Position numbers and translations under genes: made by a program. This document shows, piece by piece, positions 22,076-34,695 of a DNA stretch of 64,000 nucleotides (position 1 is its first letter; the number at the start of each line of letters is the position of its first letter). Under the pieces are notes generated by a model. It did not search any database. It saw only the letters and a list, made by a program, of their open reading frames with translations, and had not been told where the DNA came from. The stretch is from Calycina herbarum (Eukaryota; Ascomycota; Leotiomycetes; Helotiales; Pezizellaceae), in assembly GCA_001414485.1 (NCBI GenBank), contig LLEY01000014.1, forward strand, positions 310,001 to 374,000, written 5' to 3'.

Positions 22076-22504
22076 CCTGCTTGCACGCAATACTGGCGAT
22101 TTGGAGGAAACGATAAGACCCAAAAGAGCTCTGTATTGGTATTTATTGCATCACACCTAAAATTTGACCTCATCACTTCTATCGACGAACGTTACGAAAC
22201 AAATAACCTCTCATCGGCCCAGGCCTCTAACTATCACGCCGTGACCAAATTTGTCAACTGTCATCAAACCCTCGATCACATACGCTATGGAGGGAGGGGC
22301 AAGGAAAAGAGGCGACGGAAGACAATCGCTTTCACATGGATGATACGCATACACCAGCTTTTGAGAGCGTTAAGAAGGAAATCATGAGTTCTAGGGGAAG
22401 AGATGTATGCATTCGGGAATTGAATATTGCAATTTCAAATTGTTGATTGTCATGATACTCTTCGATTCCAAACCTGCTCTTTGCTAAGCGAGAAATTCTT
22501 AACA

Positions 22505-22650
22505 CTATTGCAGCCGAATACGAGCATGAATTAAGAAGAAGAGGCGAAAGAATATACAGATGAGATCATGAAGGAAGCTAACGTCAAGGGAATCAGCTAC
22601 GAGGATAGGAGAAAAATTTAGCTAGAACAAGAGCTGTGGCCTTTTAAGAG
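22505..22650 (+). pseudogene. Degenerate second copy of the 21.9-kb hypothetical C-terminus
   Basis: The stretch around CCGAATACGAGCATGAATTA matches the coding region near 21885-21912 (AATCCGAGCACGAATTGGG) base for base apart from transitions, and the continuing frame (EEEAKEYTDEIMKEANVKG) parallels EETAQRFADDRMKQADAEG. The Trp codon TGG of the first copy is TAA here. The frame then meets further stops. It is a tandem duplicate remnant about 0.6 kb downstream of its source. Confidence 0.55.
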
Positions 22651-22896
22651 GATATATATACCTTCTACAAATGAATGGCAAATATCTACGTTAACTTAAA
22701 TCTACCTAATTTACTGTTAGATCTTGTAAGCTAAAATGAGAATAATTGAATTTGTACTATGGCTCACAACTTACTAGAAAATATACCAAGAGCACCATAC
22801 ATGAAAAGATAATTGCGAACTTCCTCAAGATTCAACATGTGGTTTCCAACCCTCGAAACGCCACTTGGGGTTTAAATTTGGACAATCAGTTTTTCT

Positions 22897-25800
22897 TTAA
22901 TCTGGAGAAAGAATGACTACGTCTTCTGCTCGCCAATCTTTTGACTGTTTTTCTCGGAGTTGATCTAACGGGATACCCATTGTATCCGGCAATGTTTTCG
23001 GAAGCCACCTGCGGGCAAAAGCAGGAGGTATTAAGCTTGAGTATACAAGTAGCCGAGGATAATGTTGAGGGTCTCCTCTATCAACCTTGACTTTCAAAAG
23101 GTCGTCTGATCTCCCCATAGAATACCAGCGTTCATGTTGCAACACCCAGGGAGTCACATCAAGACCACTACGTGCAATACCAGGTAAGTATCGGCAAACA
23201 GCAGTTTGGAGAAGTGAGCTCTCGTTGCGCCACATCGGTACAGCATCACGGCATTGTACACTCGGGGTTACGAGGCATTTCGAACTAACATATGCAAATG
23301 TTGCACAATTCCCAGAATCAGCAAGTAAGCGAGTCCAGTAGTTCTTTTTCTCGCAATTAAGTTTGAAGCAAAAGAAAGGGCTTTTCTCTCGCACCCAAGC
23401 GATTCTGAAATGCTTTCCATTACTATCAAGGCCAGTATGCGCCATTACTGATAGAATATATCGAATGATGGCGGCGAGTAGCTTTTGGAGATCTTCGCTT
23501 AGTTTGAACCACCAATCTTGTATATCCTCATGTTGAATTGCTTCAAAAATGTTGTGATCATTTTTTAGACTTTCCCACAAGACTGGTACTGGAAGTAGTG
23601 ACTCAACAAATGCTGGCATGACATCGGCCATGAGTTCACAAAGGGAAACACGCTGTGCAATTCCCGTACAACAGCTAAATTGTAGTCCCCAGTTGGATTG
23701 AAGAAAATGGAGGAGATGATTATTCGGCAAAGAAAGTTGTGATTCTTTTAGTGTTTTCTCCCTCGTCTTTTTCTTGATATTCGAATAGCCCAGTGTGACG
23801 TATTGGCCAGCTTGGATTCCACTTTGTCGTTCAGCCGTCTGCCAATAAGATTCAAACGATCCTAGATTCTCCAACTGCTCGCTAGAGTTTTGGTAAGCCT
23901 GTAAGTCATCCATTCGACAGTTGCTGTTAACCTGTACAGTGGCACCGATCAATAACTTCCTTGTCGGGAGAATCGAGGTGGTATAGCTAGAACACTCTAT
24001 TACATCCCGACTCCAGTGAAAGCTTTCTCTTGTGGCCTGAATAACTCCCCCGCCTATTCCGACGGCACAGATTTGTTGATCCCCACTATCTGAAAATTTT
24101 CCAATGTATTCTCCAGGGCCCCACGAGTCGATGAGATCTTCTGGGCATGCTAGGAAATCAAACGAGCGTTTTTCGTCTACAGCTCTCAAATCATGTGCCG
24201 TATGTAAAACGGAAAACACAACCACGGAGTCTTGAAGCATATCGCCAATGCATGTTAAATTGGCAAGCTGGGCTTCAACTTGCCAATAGTGTGTTGGAAT
24301 CTGTTTGCTTCCTTTTAAAAAGATATTCTTCTGAGGAGTATCGAGAAAGAAAGGCTTGATAGCTCCGCAATGTGCTTGAACATATGACAAAAAACTCAAA
24401 CACAAGAACTGCACCGCTAGGGAGCACCTATGAAGTGTTTCAGTGATATTATCGAAATCATTGTTGTTCTGTTCTGCGCCGCTTTGCCCACGAACATCTG
24501 GCATGCCAAGCATTGATAAAATTTCCTCAGCGACTGTTCCACATTTCATACACTGATTGATACCGACTTCATCAGACACAGAAAGTTTCTGTATCTCAGA
24601 ATATAAACGACTAATAACTTCGAATTGAATTCGTACCATTTCGACAACATCAGGTAGGGAATCTCGAACTTTGAAGCGAAGAAAGGTATAACTATCACAA
24701 CAGGAAGAGCTGTCTTGGGCATACGCCACTGCCGCGCAGAAGCCTTCCAAAGCATTATAGATGCAAGATATCAATTGCTTCTCGGAATCATCCTCTTCTT
24801 CCGTAGATCCATACGAGACGTAGGATGTGGAGTTATCGTTCTGGAATATGACTGTGCCTCCCCACGTTTTGCGGTCGCGAGACTTAGGTACAATTCCGGC
24901 AAACCCACAAGATTCTTGTACCGTTTTCAAGAAACTCTCTTCTTCTTCAGAATCAAATGAATCTGGCACATCTAAATCTTCAGGACCTCCAGGACGTGGA
25001 TCGGCACTTTTCCGGTTGCTGCTATGGGCACAAAAAGGTCGGTGAAACCCATGCTTGATTGACAACCCAGACCTAGGACGAATCTCGAAAAAAATCCAAG
25101 GGGTGTCCTTTGTATGCTCAAACAACAATTCGGCTATATTCTTCGGAGAACAGCCGAGAGACTGAAGTTCGCGGAGCCACAAGTATTCATTTTCGGTGAC
25201 TTGCTCAAAGTTCTTAACGAGCAGCTTCTCTAAAATTCGAATGTCGTTGGTTTCCAATGCTTCCCTGATGGTGGTTGGGGGATAGGCGAACTGACGAAGG
25301 TTCTCTATGAATTTCTTGAAGGAAGGTCCGTTAATGAGAAACTCGACAACCTTTTGTAACTCATCAGATGATGGTATTTCGGACTCCTTCGGTATTTCCT
25401 CATCATCACTACCACTTGAGCTGCTTTGGCTTCTCGTCTCGTCTTGATCCTTGGAACTTATTTCTTCTGATTCTTTCGTGCATGACTGTAAATATGTCTC
25501 CAAATTTGCCTTTTTATCAATACCCTGAAGAGACAATGCCTTCATCAGCTCATTCCAATTTGGGTTTCCTTTAGAAAAAGTAGCGTGGACTTTGCTAGAG
25601 ATTTGTGCCCGCTGCAGACCACCACGGAGAGCTCGAACTGTGTGCCGCTGCATGTCGGTTTTAATTTCTCCTGTAAGATCAAGAAAATATTTTTTAAGAA
25701 GCCGTTTGTGATTTCGCAAAAATCTCTCTTCTGTCTCTCTCGTTATGGCTTTCTCATACTTATCTCTTAGGTGCCCCTCAAAACATAGTATTTTTGCGAA

Positions 25801-27713
25801 ATACGTAACTGCATCGTGAACAATTGAGGCAACTGAAGATTTGCTTGATATTGAGGACCCTGTCGAGAAAACTCCAGAAAGTTCGGAGATTACTGAATCA
25901 ACGCCTGATGAGTCCGAAGCATCCGGACTATCGCCAAGCTTGCCACGCGCCTCTACAATAATATGGTGTGATTGCTTCAAGGCTTGTTTTGAGGTCGCGC
26001 GTGCATCTAGGTCTGCTTCCATCATAAACTCAATAAGGCGTAACCCCTTACTGGTGACAACGTCACTTTTCCGATGTTCTTTTGAAACCGCAGCATGCCA
26101 ACCATGAACTGTTTCGAGCAAACTTTCTCCATTATGAAAACACTCGCCGTATTCGAAACCAGGAACGTGACTCGTCTCTGCGCGGCGCTCTTCTCTATAC
26201 TCCAGCAGCCCTTTGTAGGAGAAGACTACCCATACTGCAGCTTCGCTCAAGATGCAGCCAAGTGACCAGACGTCAACTTTTGAGTTGACCTGGAAGGTAA
26301 TCTGGTATTGGAGATGGTCGAAACCGTGACACTCGGGAGCACCTGAACCATTAGCTTTATTGTTTAGCAGAAGGAATGAATTGTTTACGCACCATAGGTT
26401 TCTGTTCCTTGTGAGTCTGGGGCTAGGGTTCCTGTGGCTGACGTTGTCAAGGTGTTCTTTTTGAAATGGGATAAGCCAAGATCTGCGAGCATGAATTCGT
26501 ATGTGTAAGGTGATGTTTTGTGTCCGCTAAGACTCGAGACAAGCACATTTGCCGGCTTGACGTCTTGATGCCAACTAAAAATGCAGTCAGCATTCTCCCG
26601 TGCATAAGTAAGCGGGTAGATCAAAATTCCTCACCCCTGTATTGACATTCCATTAGCTGGTGTTTGACCACCATCATTGTGAATTCGTGATAGTCCTTCG
26701 ATCAATTTAAATATCGACTCCCAAAAAAGGACGATATCTCGCTTGTCCGTTGGCGGATGGTTGTTTCTGAAGAAATCCTCCAAGGTGCCCCGATCTGCGT
26801 ACTCCAGAAGTACATGGAACTTGTCGCCTTGTGTGTAGCTCCCGTGGTAACCAATAATTCCACTACCAGTCTTCTTACCCAAGTTGAGAAACGCACTTCC
26901 CTCGGCTTTAAAAGCAGTGCGAGCGTCCTCGCCACGATACGATTTAACCGCAAAGATGTTCGTAGAGGAATGGGCCGAATACTGTTAAAATTAATCAGTT
27001 GTGTCACTTTTCTTAAAGATAATGAGAGGAGAAGATAAACACACTGTTCCTTCCTGGCCTGAACGGTACAGATAGTTGTAATCAGGGTGAAGCTGGATTA
27101 AGTTAAGATCTGCACTACCTCCTTTCCCCAGAAACCGCCGTGAAATAATAGGAAGAATGCATTCTTTCTCAAATTTCTTCTTGCTATTTCCTTCTAGCTT
27201 TGGCACACAAAATTTCCATTGGGCCGCGCAGAACTTTGCTAAGAGCTGATCGTCTTTCGCACATTTTGGGAAACCATGTGGTTGATGTTTGGCATTGAAA
27301 GGGAGGCATCGATCCCGGAGAGAGTCATGTTGTACAAAATGCTCGATATAACAGGCAAATCCGATTTCCAGCAGAGTGCAGAACACCTTCGAGTACTCCG
27401 GGGCAATATCTTCGATTGCGATCGGAGGTCTGGAATTTGGAAACAAAGCACCTAGAAGACCGGTAAGAGATGGATTGCGCCCGTTGGTTGTATCGAAATG
27501 TGCCTGAAGAGTTGCCTCTGGCAGAAAGAGATGTGTCTCATCGCTGGTTGGATCTACCAAGGCGGGAATTAACGTCTCCTCGATCCAGGCATGGTGCTTC
27601 TGTATGGCTCGGTGGGTTTCCAAATATTCATCGTTCGTTGTTGTAGATGGAACCTGGGAGGAAGCATCGTCCGATTCGTCTCCAATGTTGTCGGGAATGT
27701 ACTCAGACTCCAT
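22897..27713 (-). CDS. Large protein kinase fusion protein, 1547 residues
   Basis: Exons 27713-27045, 26981-26635, 26574-26393 and 26342-22897, with introns of 63, 60 and 50 bases, join in frame. Residues 1-190 form a fungal-specific N-terminal region. The kinase domain has a Gly loop (FLGKGGSAD, about 194-202), FAVK Lys236, HQDVKPAN (Asp343, Asn348), DLG (370-372), APE (401-403) and VDVWSLG (422-428), so it has every core catalytic residue. After it come an acidic low-complexity linker (SSSGSDDEE) and a long C-terminal region with WGLQFSCCTGIAQRVSL and CATFAYVSSKCL, which I recall from large uncharacterised fungal proteins that often vary between strains. Such families are suspected in self/non-self recognition, but that is inference. 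It borders the AT isochore yet is intact. Confidence 0.85.
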
Positions 27714-28080
27714 AGTGGGGAATACAAGGGTGGATCGCTATAGAGTAGTAAGGTCGAAGGTTCAAGCGTTGGAAAAATAACACATATACTTTCATACTCC
27801 CACTTTAGACACGAAGGTCCCTTTGAAGGCCTAAAGGTCTGTCGAAGAAACGTGGGAAGTGCAGAGCCTCGTTCCATTATCGGGGAGGGGTAATTTGCTT
27901 TTCTTTGCTGTTCAGCTGGAAGCAGAAATGACAAGGGGGCTCTATTGGCTATATAACGCATCCTCCACTACAACGCCACTAAATTTTCGGGACAAACCAC
28001 ATGGTTACGGATGAATGATCGTCTGGCTTAGTAGGTGACACTTTATCCCATGTAAACAAACTCTTGTTTTGTTTAACAGC
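27714..28080. promoter_or_regulatory. Upstream region of the kinase gene, last normal-composition DNA
   Basis: About 370 bases of ordinary GC content upstream of the kinase ATG. It has no clear gene and no core promoter motif that I would name. At about 28080 the sequence turns abruptly to TpA-rich DNA. Confidence 0.4.
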
Positions 28081-28950
28081 TCGTCTCGAAGTGTCTCGCT
28101 ATAGTTTAGAAAAAGCGATAGCGAAGGTTTATACTTAGTATATACTTCTAACGTACTTCTAATAATTATCTTAAAAATTTAAATCTATTTAATCTATCTG
28201 TTTTAAAATAGCCTACTTTAATTATACTAACTATTATTTATATACTTAATAGCGAAAATAGATCGCTTCTAAGAGATTTAAGTTATAATAATATAAAATT
28301 TTTATTTAAGTCTATTAAATATTTAATAACTATTTAGATATTTAGCTTATAAATATAACTTAATAAAAAGCTAATAAAGTCTTAAATTTTTTTAAAAAAT
28401 CTTTTTAAGCTTTATTATTATTTATATATTTTAAATAATATTTTTATATTTATAGTTCTATTTTATATTTTTAACTTAAACTATTATAACTAATTAGTAT
28501 AAATATAAACTACTTAACTACTTACTACTACTTAAGTAGTACTCTTTATTAATAGAGTAGAGTAGTAACTTTAGACTACTTAAGTAGTCTTAAATAGTCT
28601 TAGTAATATTTATATATTTATATTTATAAAGCTTATAAAGCTTATTATTAGTAATAATAGTAGTTATATATAATTAATAGCTAATCTATTAAAACGATTA
28701 TTAAAGAAGTTATATAGTAGATAGAGTAGAAAGAAGATCTTATTTAAGCTCTTAAGTAGCTCTTAAACGCTACTCCGACTCTACTCCGAGCTCCGGCCCG
28801 GCTCGGCTCGATTTAGCTCGTATTACTCTACTCTACTCTACTTATTACTTATACTAGCTTTCTACGTCTTTATATACTATCTAGTACTATAAAACTATAA
28901 TAAATTAAATAATTAAGCTAAAGTTTACTTTGAAAGAAGCTTTTTATATA
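28080..28950. other. AT-rich spacer of unknown origin
   Basis: Very AT-rich sequence with many TTTATATTT-type runs and no readable remnant protein. A short GC-rich patch (CTCCGGCCCGGCTCGGCTCG, about 28791-28810) stands out. It may be the 5' part of the following LINE or an older element. Confidence 0.35.
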
Positions 28951-31900
28951 AATAGATTATAGCTAACAAAGTCGAAATCTCTACCTGTCTGTAGCGCTAG
29001 CTACGAACCTAGAATTAAGCGAAAGTAATATAATCCCAGAGCCTAAGAGATACTCTCGCAACTTAGTTAGAGCTAGTAGAGAGCGTTGTAGTAATCTAGC
29101 GAGGGTATCGCGACGTGGTCTTACTAGAACAGAGGAATAGTAGCTAACGTTACTAGTATTTAAAAACTATCTAACTATCTAATTCCCTGCTTTATAACTA
29201 GGTATATCTTTAATATCTACGTAGTCGGATTTCTAAGCAGTACTAACTATATTAGGTAGATAGAGCACCTCTAGAGTAGTATTTATAGAGTTTTTATAAT
29301 CGATAAAAATAGAGGTATACTAGTTAGTATAGGTTCCTATTATAGAACTAATAAATATAGCCTTCTCTCTACGACAGTCGACTTATATAAAGAAGAAAAC
29401 AGAGCGTCTATTAAAGAAGAGAGTATAAAGAAGGGTTATACTCTATATAAGTAGATAAGCCTAGAAGAGATAGTAAAGAGCTAGGATCTCGTATAAGCGA
29501 AGAGAGATAGATAGAGGGAAATAGTTTAGATAGAGGTCTCTCCTCTTCTCTTAACTCCTCTACTTAGGTAGAAGAATACTTTTAAGAAGAGCTCGATTAG
29601 ACAGGGAAAATTACCGCTATAGATATAAGTCTAACGACAATTTACGATTTATTTACAACTACGATACTAGCTCTCTCTTTGCCTATATACCTGGAAACGC
29701 GATTTTATAATATATAAGATAGAAAGGCTAGCTTACTTTATATAAACAAGGCTTAGAGACTAGGCTTATAGAAAGCTAGGGATTAGAGACGTATAGAGAA
29801 AACAGAAGCTTCGCTTTAGTTAGTAGGATAGAAATATATAGAGTACGCTACCTAGCTAGAGGTATACTCTACGTAAATCCTATAAGGCATAGTTAGCTCT
29901 ACTAGAGTAGTAGAGATATAGTAGAGTATTACAAAGAGAGGTTAAACCCTTAGAACGAGGTATATAATAGCAGCGATAGAAGGAGAATAGTAATTTATTA
30001 CTCTATATAACGTATATTACAAGCGAACCCGATAGACAAGCGAACTCGACAACTGAAAATATACTTAAAATCGCGATTTTAATTTTTTAATATCTTTACT
30101 AACTGTTAATAAAAGATGTTAAAATTTAAAACTTGATTTTATTATTATAGAATATTAAAGTTATAAATTTTAAGATTAAGATTAATCTAAATAAGAGAGT
30201 TATTAAAAGACGAAGAAAAAAGATAAGATTATAAAAGTCTTTTTAAGCGAATCGCTGATTAAAATTAGACAGCGTCTGAAATTAAGTATTCTATATATCT
30301 ATATAGTAACGTATTTATAATTTTAATATTAACATTTTTTATTAATAATTAGTAAAGATATAAAAAAATTAAAATCGCGATTTTAGGTATATTTTCAGTT
30401 GTCGGGTTCGCTTGTCTATCGGGTTCGCTTGTGATATACGTTAACACTGTCTATATAGCCTGAGAGAACGGAGGTATATATCAGTCTACGAAGAGTACGT
30501 AGAGAGCAGTTAGCTAGTTAGCAATCGTAGGCTTAAGAAGTAAACTATAGAAGAGACGTAGAGAAAGAGAATTTATCCTTCTCTTTCTCTTAAACTTAGA
30601 AGGCGAAACATAAGAGAAAAGCGTTATAAAGGTTCTAGCGTAGAAGGAATATACTCTAACTTTACTATATATTTAAATAAAACCTGAACTGAAAAAACAA
30701 AGAGGTACTAATTAAATTATAAGATATAATAAATATATATCTTTTACTAATAAGAGCTACGCGTCCCTAGCTTAGTTAGATATAATAGAGGTATTTAACA
30801 GAGTAGATTATACGTAGCTACTCTATACTCTAAGAGAGAAGAAAGTACTATAGTAGGTAGTAACCTAGATAAGAAGCTTTCTCTTAAGATATAAAGCTAC
30901 GCTATTCTTTAATAGAAGGTTCGTAGACGAAAAAAGCCTAAGATAAGAAGTACTACAAGGATTAGTACTATCTCTAATACTATTTATTCTTTTTACTTTA
31001 ACACTATACGATAACCTAGTAAGGATCGATAAGCTAATTATAATAAGCTTTATAGATAATATAAACCTACTTATAATATCAAAGAGTATAGTAGTAAACT
31101 ATAGAATACTCGAGTTAGTCTAGAGAGTATATAATAAGTAGGCAAATAAGCGAGGGATAGCTTTTAGCCTAGAAAAGATAGTACTTATATACTTTATAAG
31201 AATAAGAGCTTTATAGAAAGAAATAGTACAGTTCGAAGAGGTAAGGCTTATACTAGTTAAGTACGTAAGGTTCTCTAGAGTTAAGCTCGATAGAAAACTA
31301 AACTAGAAAGTATATAGAGAGAGAGTATAGAAGAAGCTTATAACGTAGACCTTTACGCTTACGAGGCTCGCTAATAAGACGTAAGACGTCGATTACTACC
31401 GCGCGAGGTAAATATATATAGTAGTAATAAGAAGTATAATCGTATATAAGGCGTTAGCCTAGTACTATACAACGCTAAAAGGAGGGAGCGTAAAGAGGAT
31501 AGTAAGAAGCTTCTCTATATAATAATCGAAGTGTTTATAAGTAGTAATAGAAGTATATAAAGCTACTCTAATCCAGAGCCTAGAGGTAGAGGTAGATTAC
31601 ACTCTAGTAGACCTCTATCTTAACCTTCGAGTAGCTGCTTTTAAAAAGAAATTCTAAATATCTTAACTAGGAAAGCTAATCTAAAGTACTTATAAGAATA
31701 TAGCTACGTAGCTAAGAAGAAGGAGAGAAAGACTATCAAAGCTAGGAAAAGCGATACTATACTCCTAGATAGCGAGGCGAGTATAGAAAGAAGAGTAAGG
31801 AATAGAAGGAAGAGGTTTTAGACATAATACTACACTTACAAAGTAGTAGGAACGCCTAGAGACTTAAAGAAAGAGAGCTCGAGAGAAGAACCTAATATAG

Positions 31901-32683
31901 TATATAGAAGCGTTAGATAAGATAGACCTAGTAAACTAGGAGCTACGGAAAGTCTACAAAAGGCTCGCTAAGGCAAAGAGCTCGCTACTCGTCTAGATAA
32001 GAATAGAGGCAATAGGGCTTAACGCCTTCCTCTTTATAAGAAGAGTACTAGGCTAGCTAATACTATAGTATACGTATATAAGTAAAAGAGAGATAGTAAA
32101 GCATCTAGTACTATTCTGCTAAGACATCTTATAAGAGAGAGAAGCACTTATAAGAGTCCTTAGAAAGAGTATTAGAGACTTAAGAGAGCTTAGAGAAGCA
32201 CTAGCGAATAGAGAGCTAGCGCCGAGAATTACTACCTAGCTGCTTAGGCTTAAAAGACTTTAGAAATATAGGCTAGCGCTAGAATTACTCAAAGATAACA
32301 GAGAGGAAGGCGAGGAAAAGGCAAGAGAAAGAGAGGAAGAGGAATAGAAAGCCGAGGCGCGCCAGAGAGTAAGACCCCGGCTCCGCTAGTTTTAAAAGAG
32401 CGTCTAGACGCTCTCTATACTACTAATACACGCTTTAACAGTTAAGCACTTTAACCTACCTCTCTAGTTTATTACTAGGTCAGAGAGAAGAGCTCTAAAT
32501 AGACAGCAGTAGGAATTAAGAAAGGAGTATCGCACGCTTATAAAGAAACTCGAGAGGTAAAGAAGAATAGACTAAAAGGTATTATAAACTAGAATAGAAG
32601 ATATACTACTTACTCTTAGAGCTCGGCTTACGGCCTACGCAGCGTAAGAATAATAATAATATAAATAGATTATATAAGTAGAA
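28950..32683 (+). mobile_element. Tad1-like non-LTR retrotransposon (LINE), RIP-mutated
   Basis: Plus-strand remnants read in order as a LINE reverse transcriptase: DIIEVFNRVDY...LLYTLREK at about 30780-30835, EVLQGLVLSLILFILFTLTL at about 30945-31005, and FIDNINLLI at about 31049-31075, where Tad/I-clade elements have FVDD. A C-terminal part (SSLLV*IR...GLNAFLF, VKHLVLFC) follows at about 31980-32120, with KR/E-rich sequence to about 32640. The 3' end is an A/T-rich tail just before transposon E1. Stops occur throughout. A 432-bp MITE interrupts it at 30010-30441. The 5' limit is a guess. Confidence 0.75.
30010..30441. mobile_element. Foldback MITE, 432 bp, inside the LINE
   Basis: Terminal inverted repeats of at least 110 bp (start ACGTATATTACAAGCGA, end its complement with T/C changes) flank a short AT-rich centre, and TA lies on each side (30008-30009, 30442-30443). 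Each TIR contains CAAGCGAACYCGA twice. There is no coding content. The ends resemble those of pogo-like families D and F in this window, so it may have been moved by one of their transposases. Confidence 0.88.
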
Positions 32684-32685
32684 TA

Positions 32686-34545
32686 ACGTAGTTTATTACC
32701 GAGTAGTGTATATTACCGAGTAGTATACTTTCTCTCTACTTTACTACTTTAATATTAGATTAATCAACTATAATAAATAATATTAATTAAAACTACTTAG
32801 AATCTAATAAACTAGATATATCTATAACCTCTTAATAAGTTCGTATATTATAACTAGTCTTTCTATAAGTGCTATACCGTCGTCTAGAGGTTTACTTCTT
32901 ATTTTACCTACCTCTCTTAGAACGCTTGTCGCGTTAAGTCTATTCCTCTACCTTCTTTTAAGCTAATACGTCTTATATATCCTCTATAGCAAGTATACCT
33001 TCTTAATAGACCTGAGTCTTTTTAGCCTTATAGCGCTTACTAAGTGCTTTATTTACCTTACGAAGAGTATAGACTTCGGCTAATAACAAAGTTATCTTAT
33101 AAGCTAATAGCTCTATACTCTTTACTAATATAGCTATAGTCTCGAAAATAGAAGTTAACGAGCTTTCTTAATAGTGTGAAATACGATTCTTAACTAAAGT
33201 TATTTACGAAAGAGCGTTAGTTAGGTTATAAGAGATTTATAAGACCTAAGAGTTAGCGGCCGCAGAGAGAGGTCTAGTAGATATAGGAGTTTATAATCGG
33301 ATATTAAGCTTTAATATTATAGTCTAGGGATTAAAAGATACTAAGCCAGCTCTGTAGAATCTAGCTTAGACGTTTTAAGTTGTTATTAATTACTTATAAG
33401 CTATGTAAAAAGCTAAAAAGAACTTAACCTTAGTAATATAGTTGATATAAGCTTTAATAAAGGTCTTAATTTAACGCTTATATATGTGTTTAAGAATACT
33501 AAAATATCTAATATTAAGTAGCTAGGTTAAATAAGAGGAATAAGAAGATAGGTAAAGAGTAATAATATTATTAGCTTATAATACCCTTGAAATATAGCTG
33601 ATTTATAACTCTTATATCTATCTAATACTAGTATTCGATATAGCTCTTTCGTGTAACTACGAGTATGTTTATCGAAGTATTATAGTTATTCTAGGCCTGT
33701 CTTATTATCAGTCTATCTATTACTTATAGGTTTAATAACCTAGTCGTGTAAGAGGCCGCTCTTAGTATACTAATTCGTAAGATAATTCTTCTCTTAAATT
33801 ACTAAAAATAGAAGTACGTTCCGACCCTCGCTATTAATATAAGCAATTACTATAGCCTATTCTTAATTACTAGGCTAAACTACCTTACCTCTACTACGTC
33901 GATTAGTACGAGTTATAACTATTACTAGGTAGATAATTCCTATTATAAACCCTGTCTTATTAAAGTTATAAAAGTCGTAGTCTAAAATACTATATTTTAC
34001 TCTTATATTCTCTATAAGTTAAAACTATATACTAATAAGCTCTAGATCTTCGTATAAGGCTCTTTAAAAGTTATAAATATAATTAAAACACGTTTTTAAT
34101 TCTAGTCGACGTTATATAAATTAATATACCTAGAGCTTACTAACACGTTTTCCCTCTTATAATTCGAGGATATAATTCGCTATATCTTCTACACTAGCTA
34201 GTCGGGATATAAATCCTCTTATATCTAGATTAAGTATATATTAAACAAGTGTCTCCTTCTCTAAGTTATTTAATTTATAATAATTAGGTTTAGTTTTAAG
34301 ATAATAGGTTTAGCTAGCTATTCTATATCGAAGTGTTATTTTAGAGACTTTATAGATTTTTATAGTAGAGTAGCGACTAAGTTTTTTAGATATTTAAATA
34401 GCCTCGATAGCTAGGATAATTCGTGCTTCTTAGGTTTAGATTTCTATAGTTAGTTATTAAGAAAACAGGTATTAAAGTTAGTAGATAGTAAAGTAGAGAA
34501 AAGTATACTACTTAGTAATATACGCTACTTAGTAATAAACTACGT
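32686..34545 (-). mobile_element. Pogo/Fot1-like DNA transposon, copy E1 (1860 bp)
   Basis: TIRs start ACGTAGTTTATTACCGAGTA at 32686 and end with the complement at 34545; TA flanks both (32684-32685, 34546-34547). ATTACCGAGTAGT is present twice in each TIR. On the minus strand the DDE core reads YNFNKTGFIIG near 33950-33985, with stops around it. It is RIP-inactivated. Confidence 0.87.
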
Positions 34546-34695
34546 TATAACTATTTATTATTAATATATTTAAAAGAATAAGTTATAATATACTTTTTAT
34601 ATATTATATATTCTAATTACTAGGTATATATAGTATTAATAGATTATAAAAAGTATTATATCTATATTTATTATATATTTAAGCTTAAGTATATA

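Noticed and set aside
22136..22387. 83-codon plus-strand frame after the hypothetical gene
   Set aside because: The Lys/Arg-rich end and lack of any motif suggest chance; it was kept out of the gene list.
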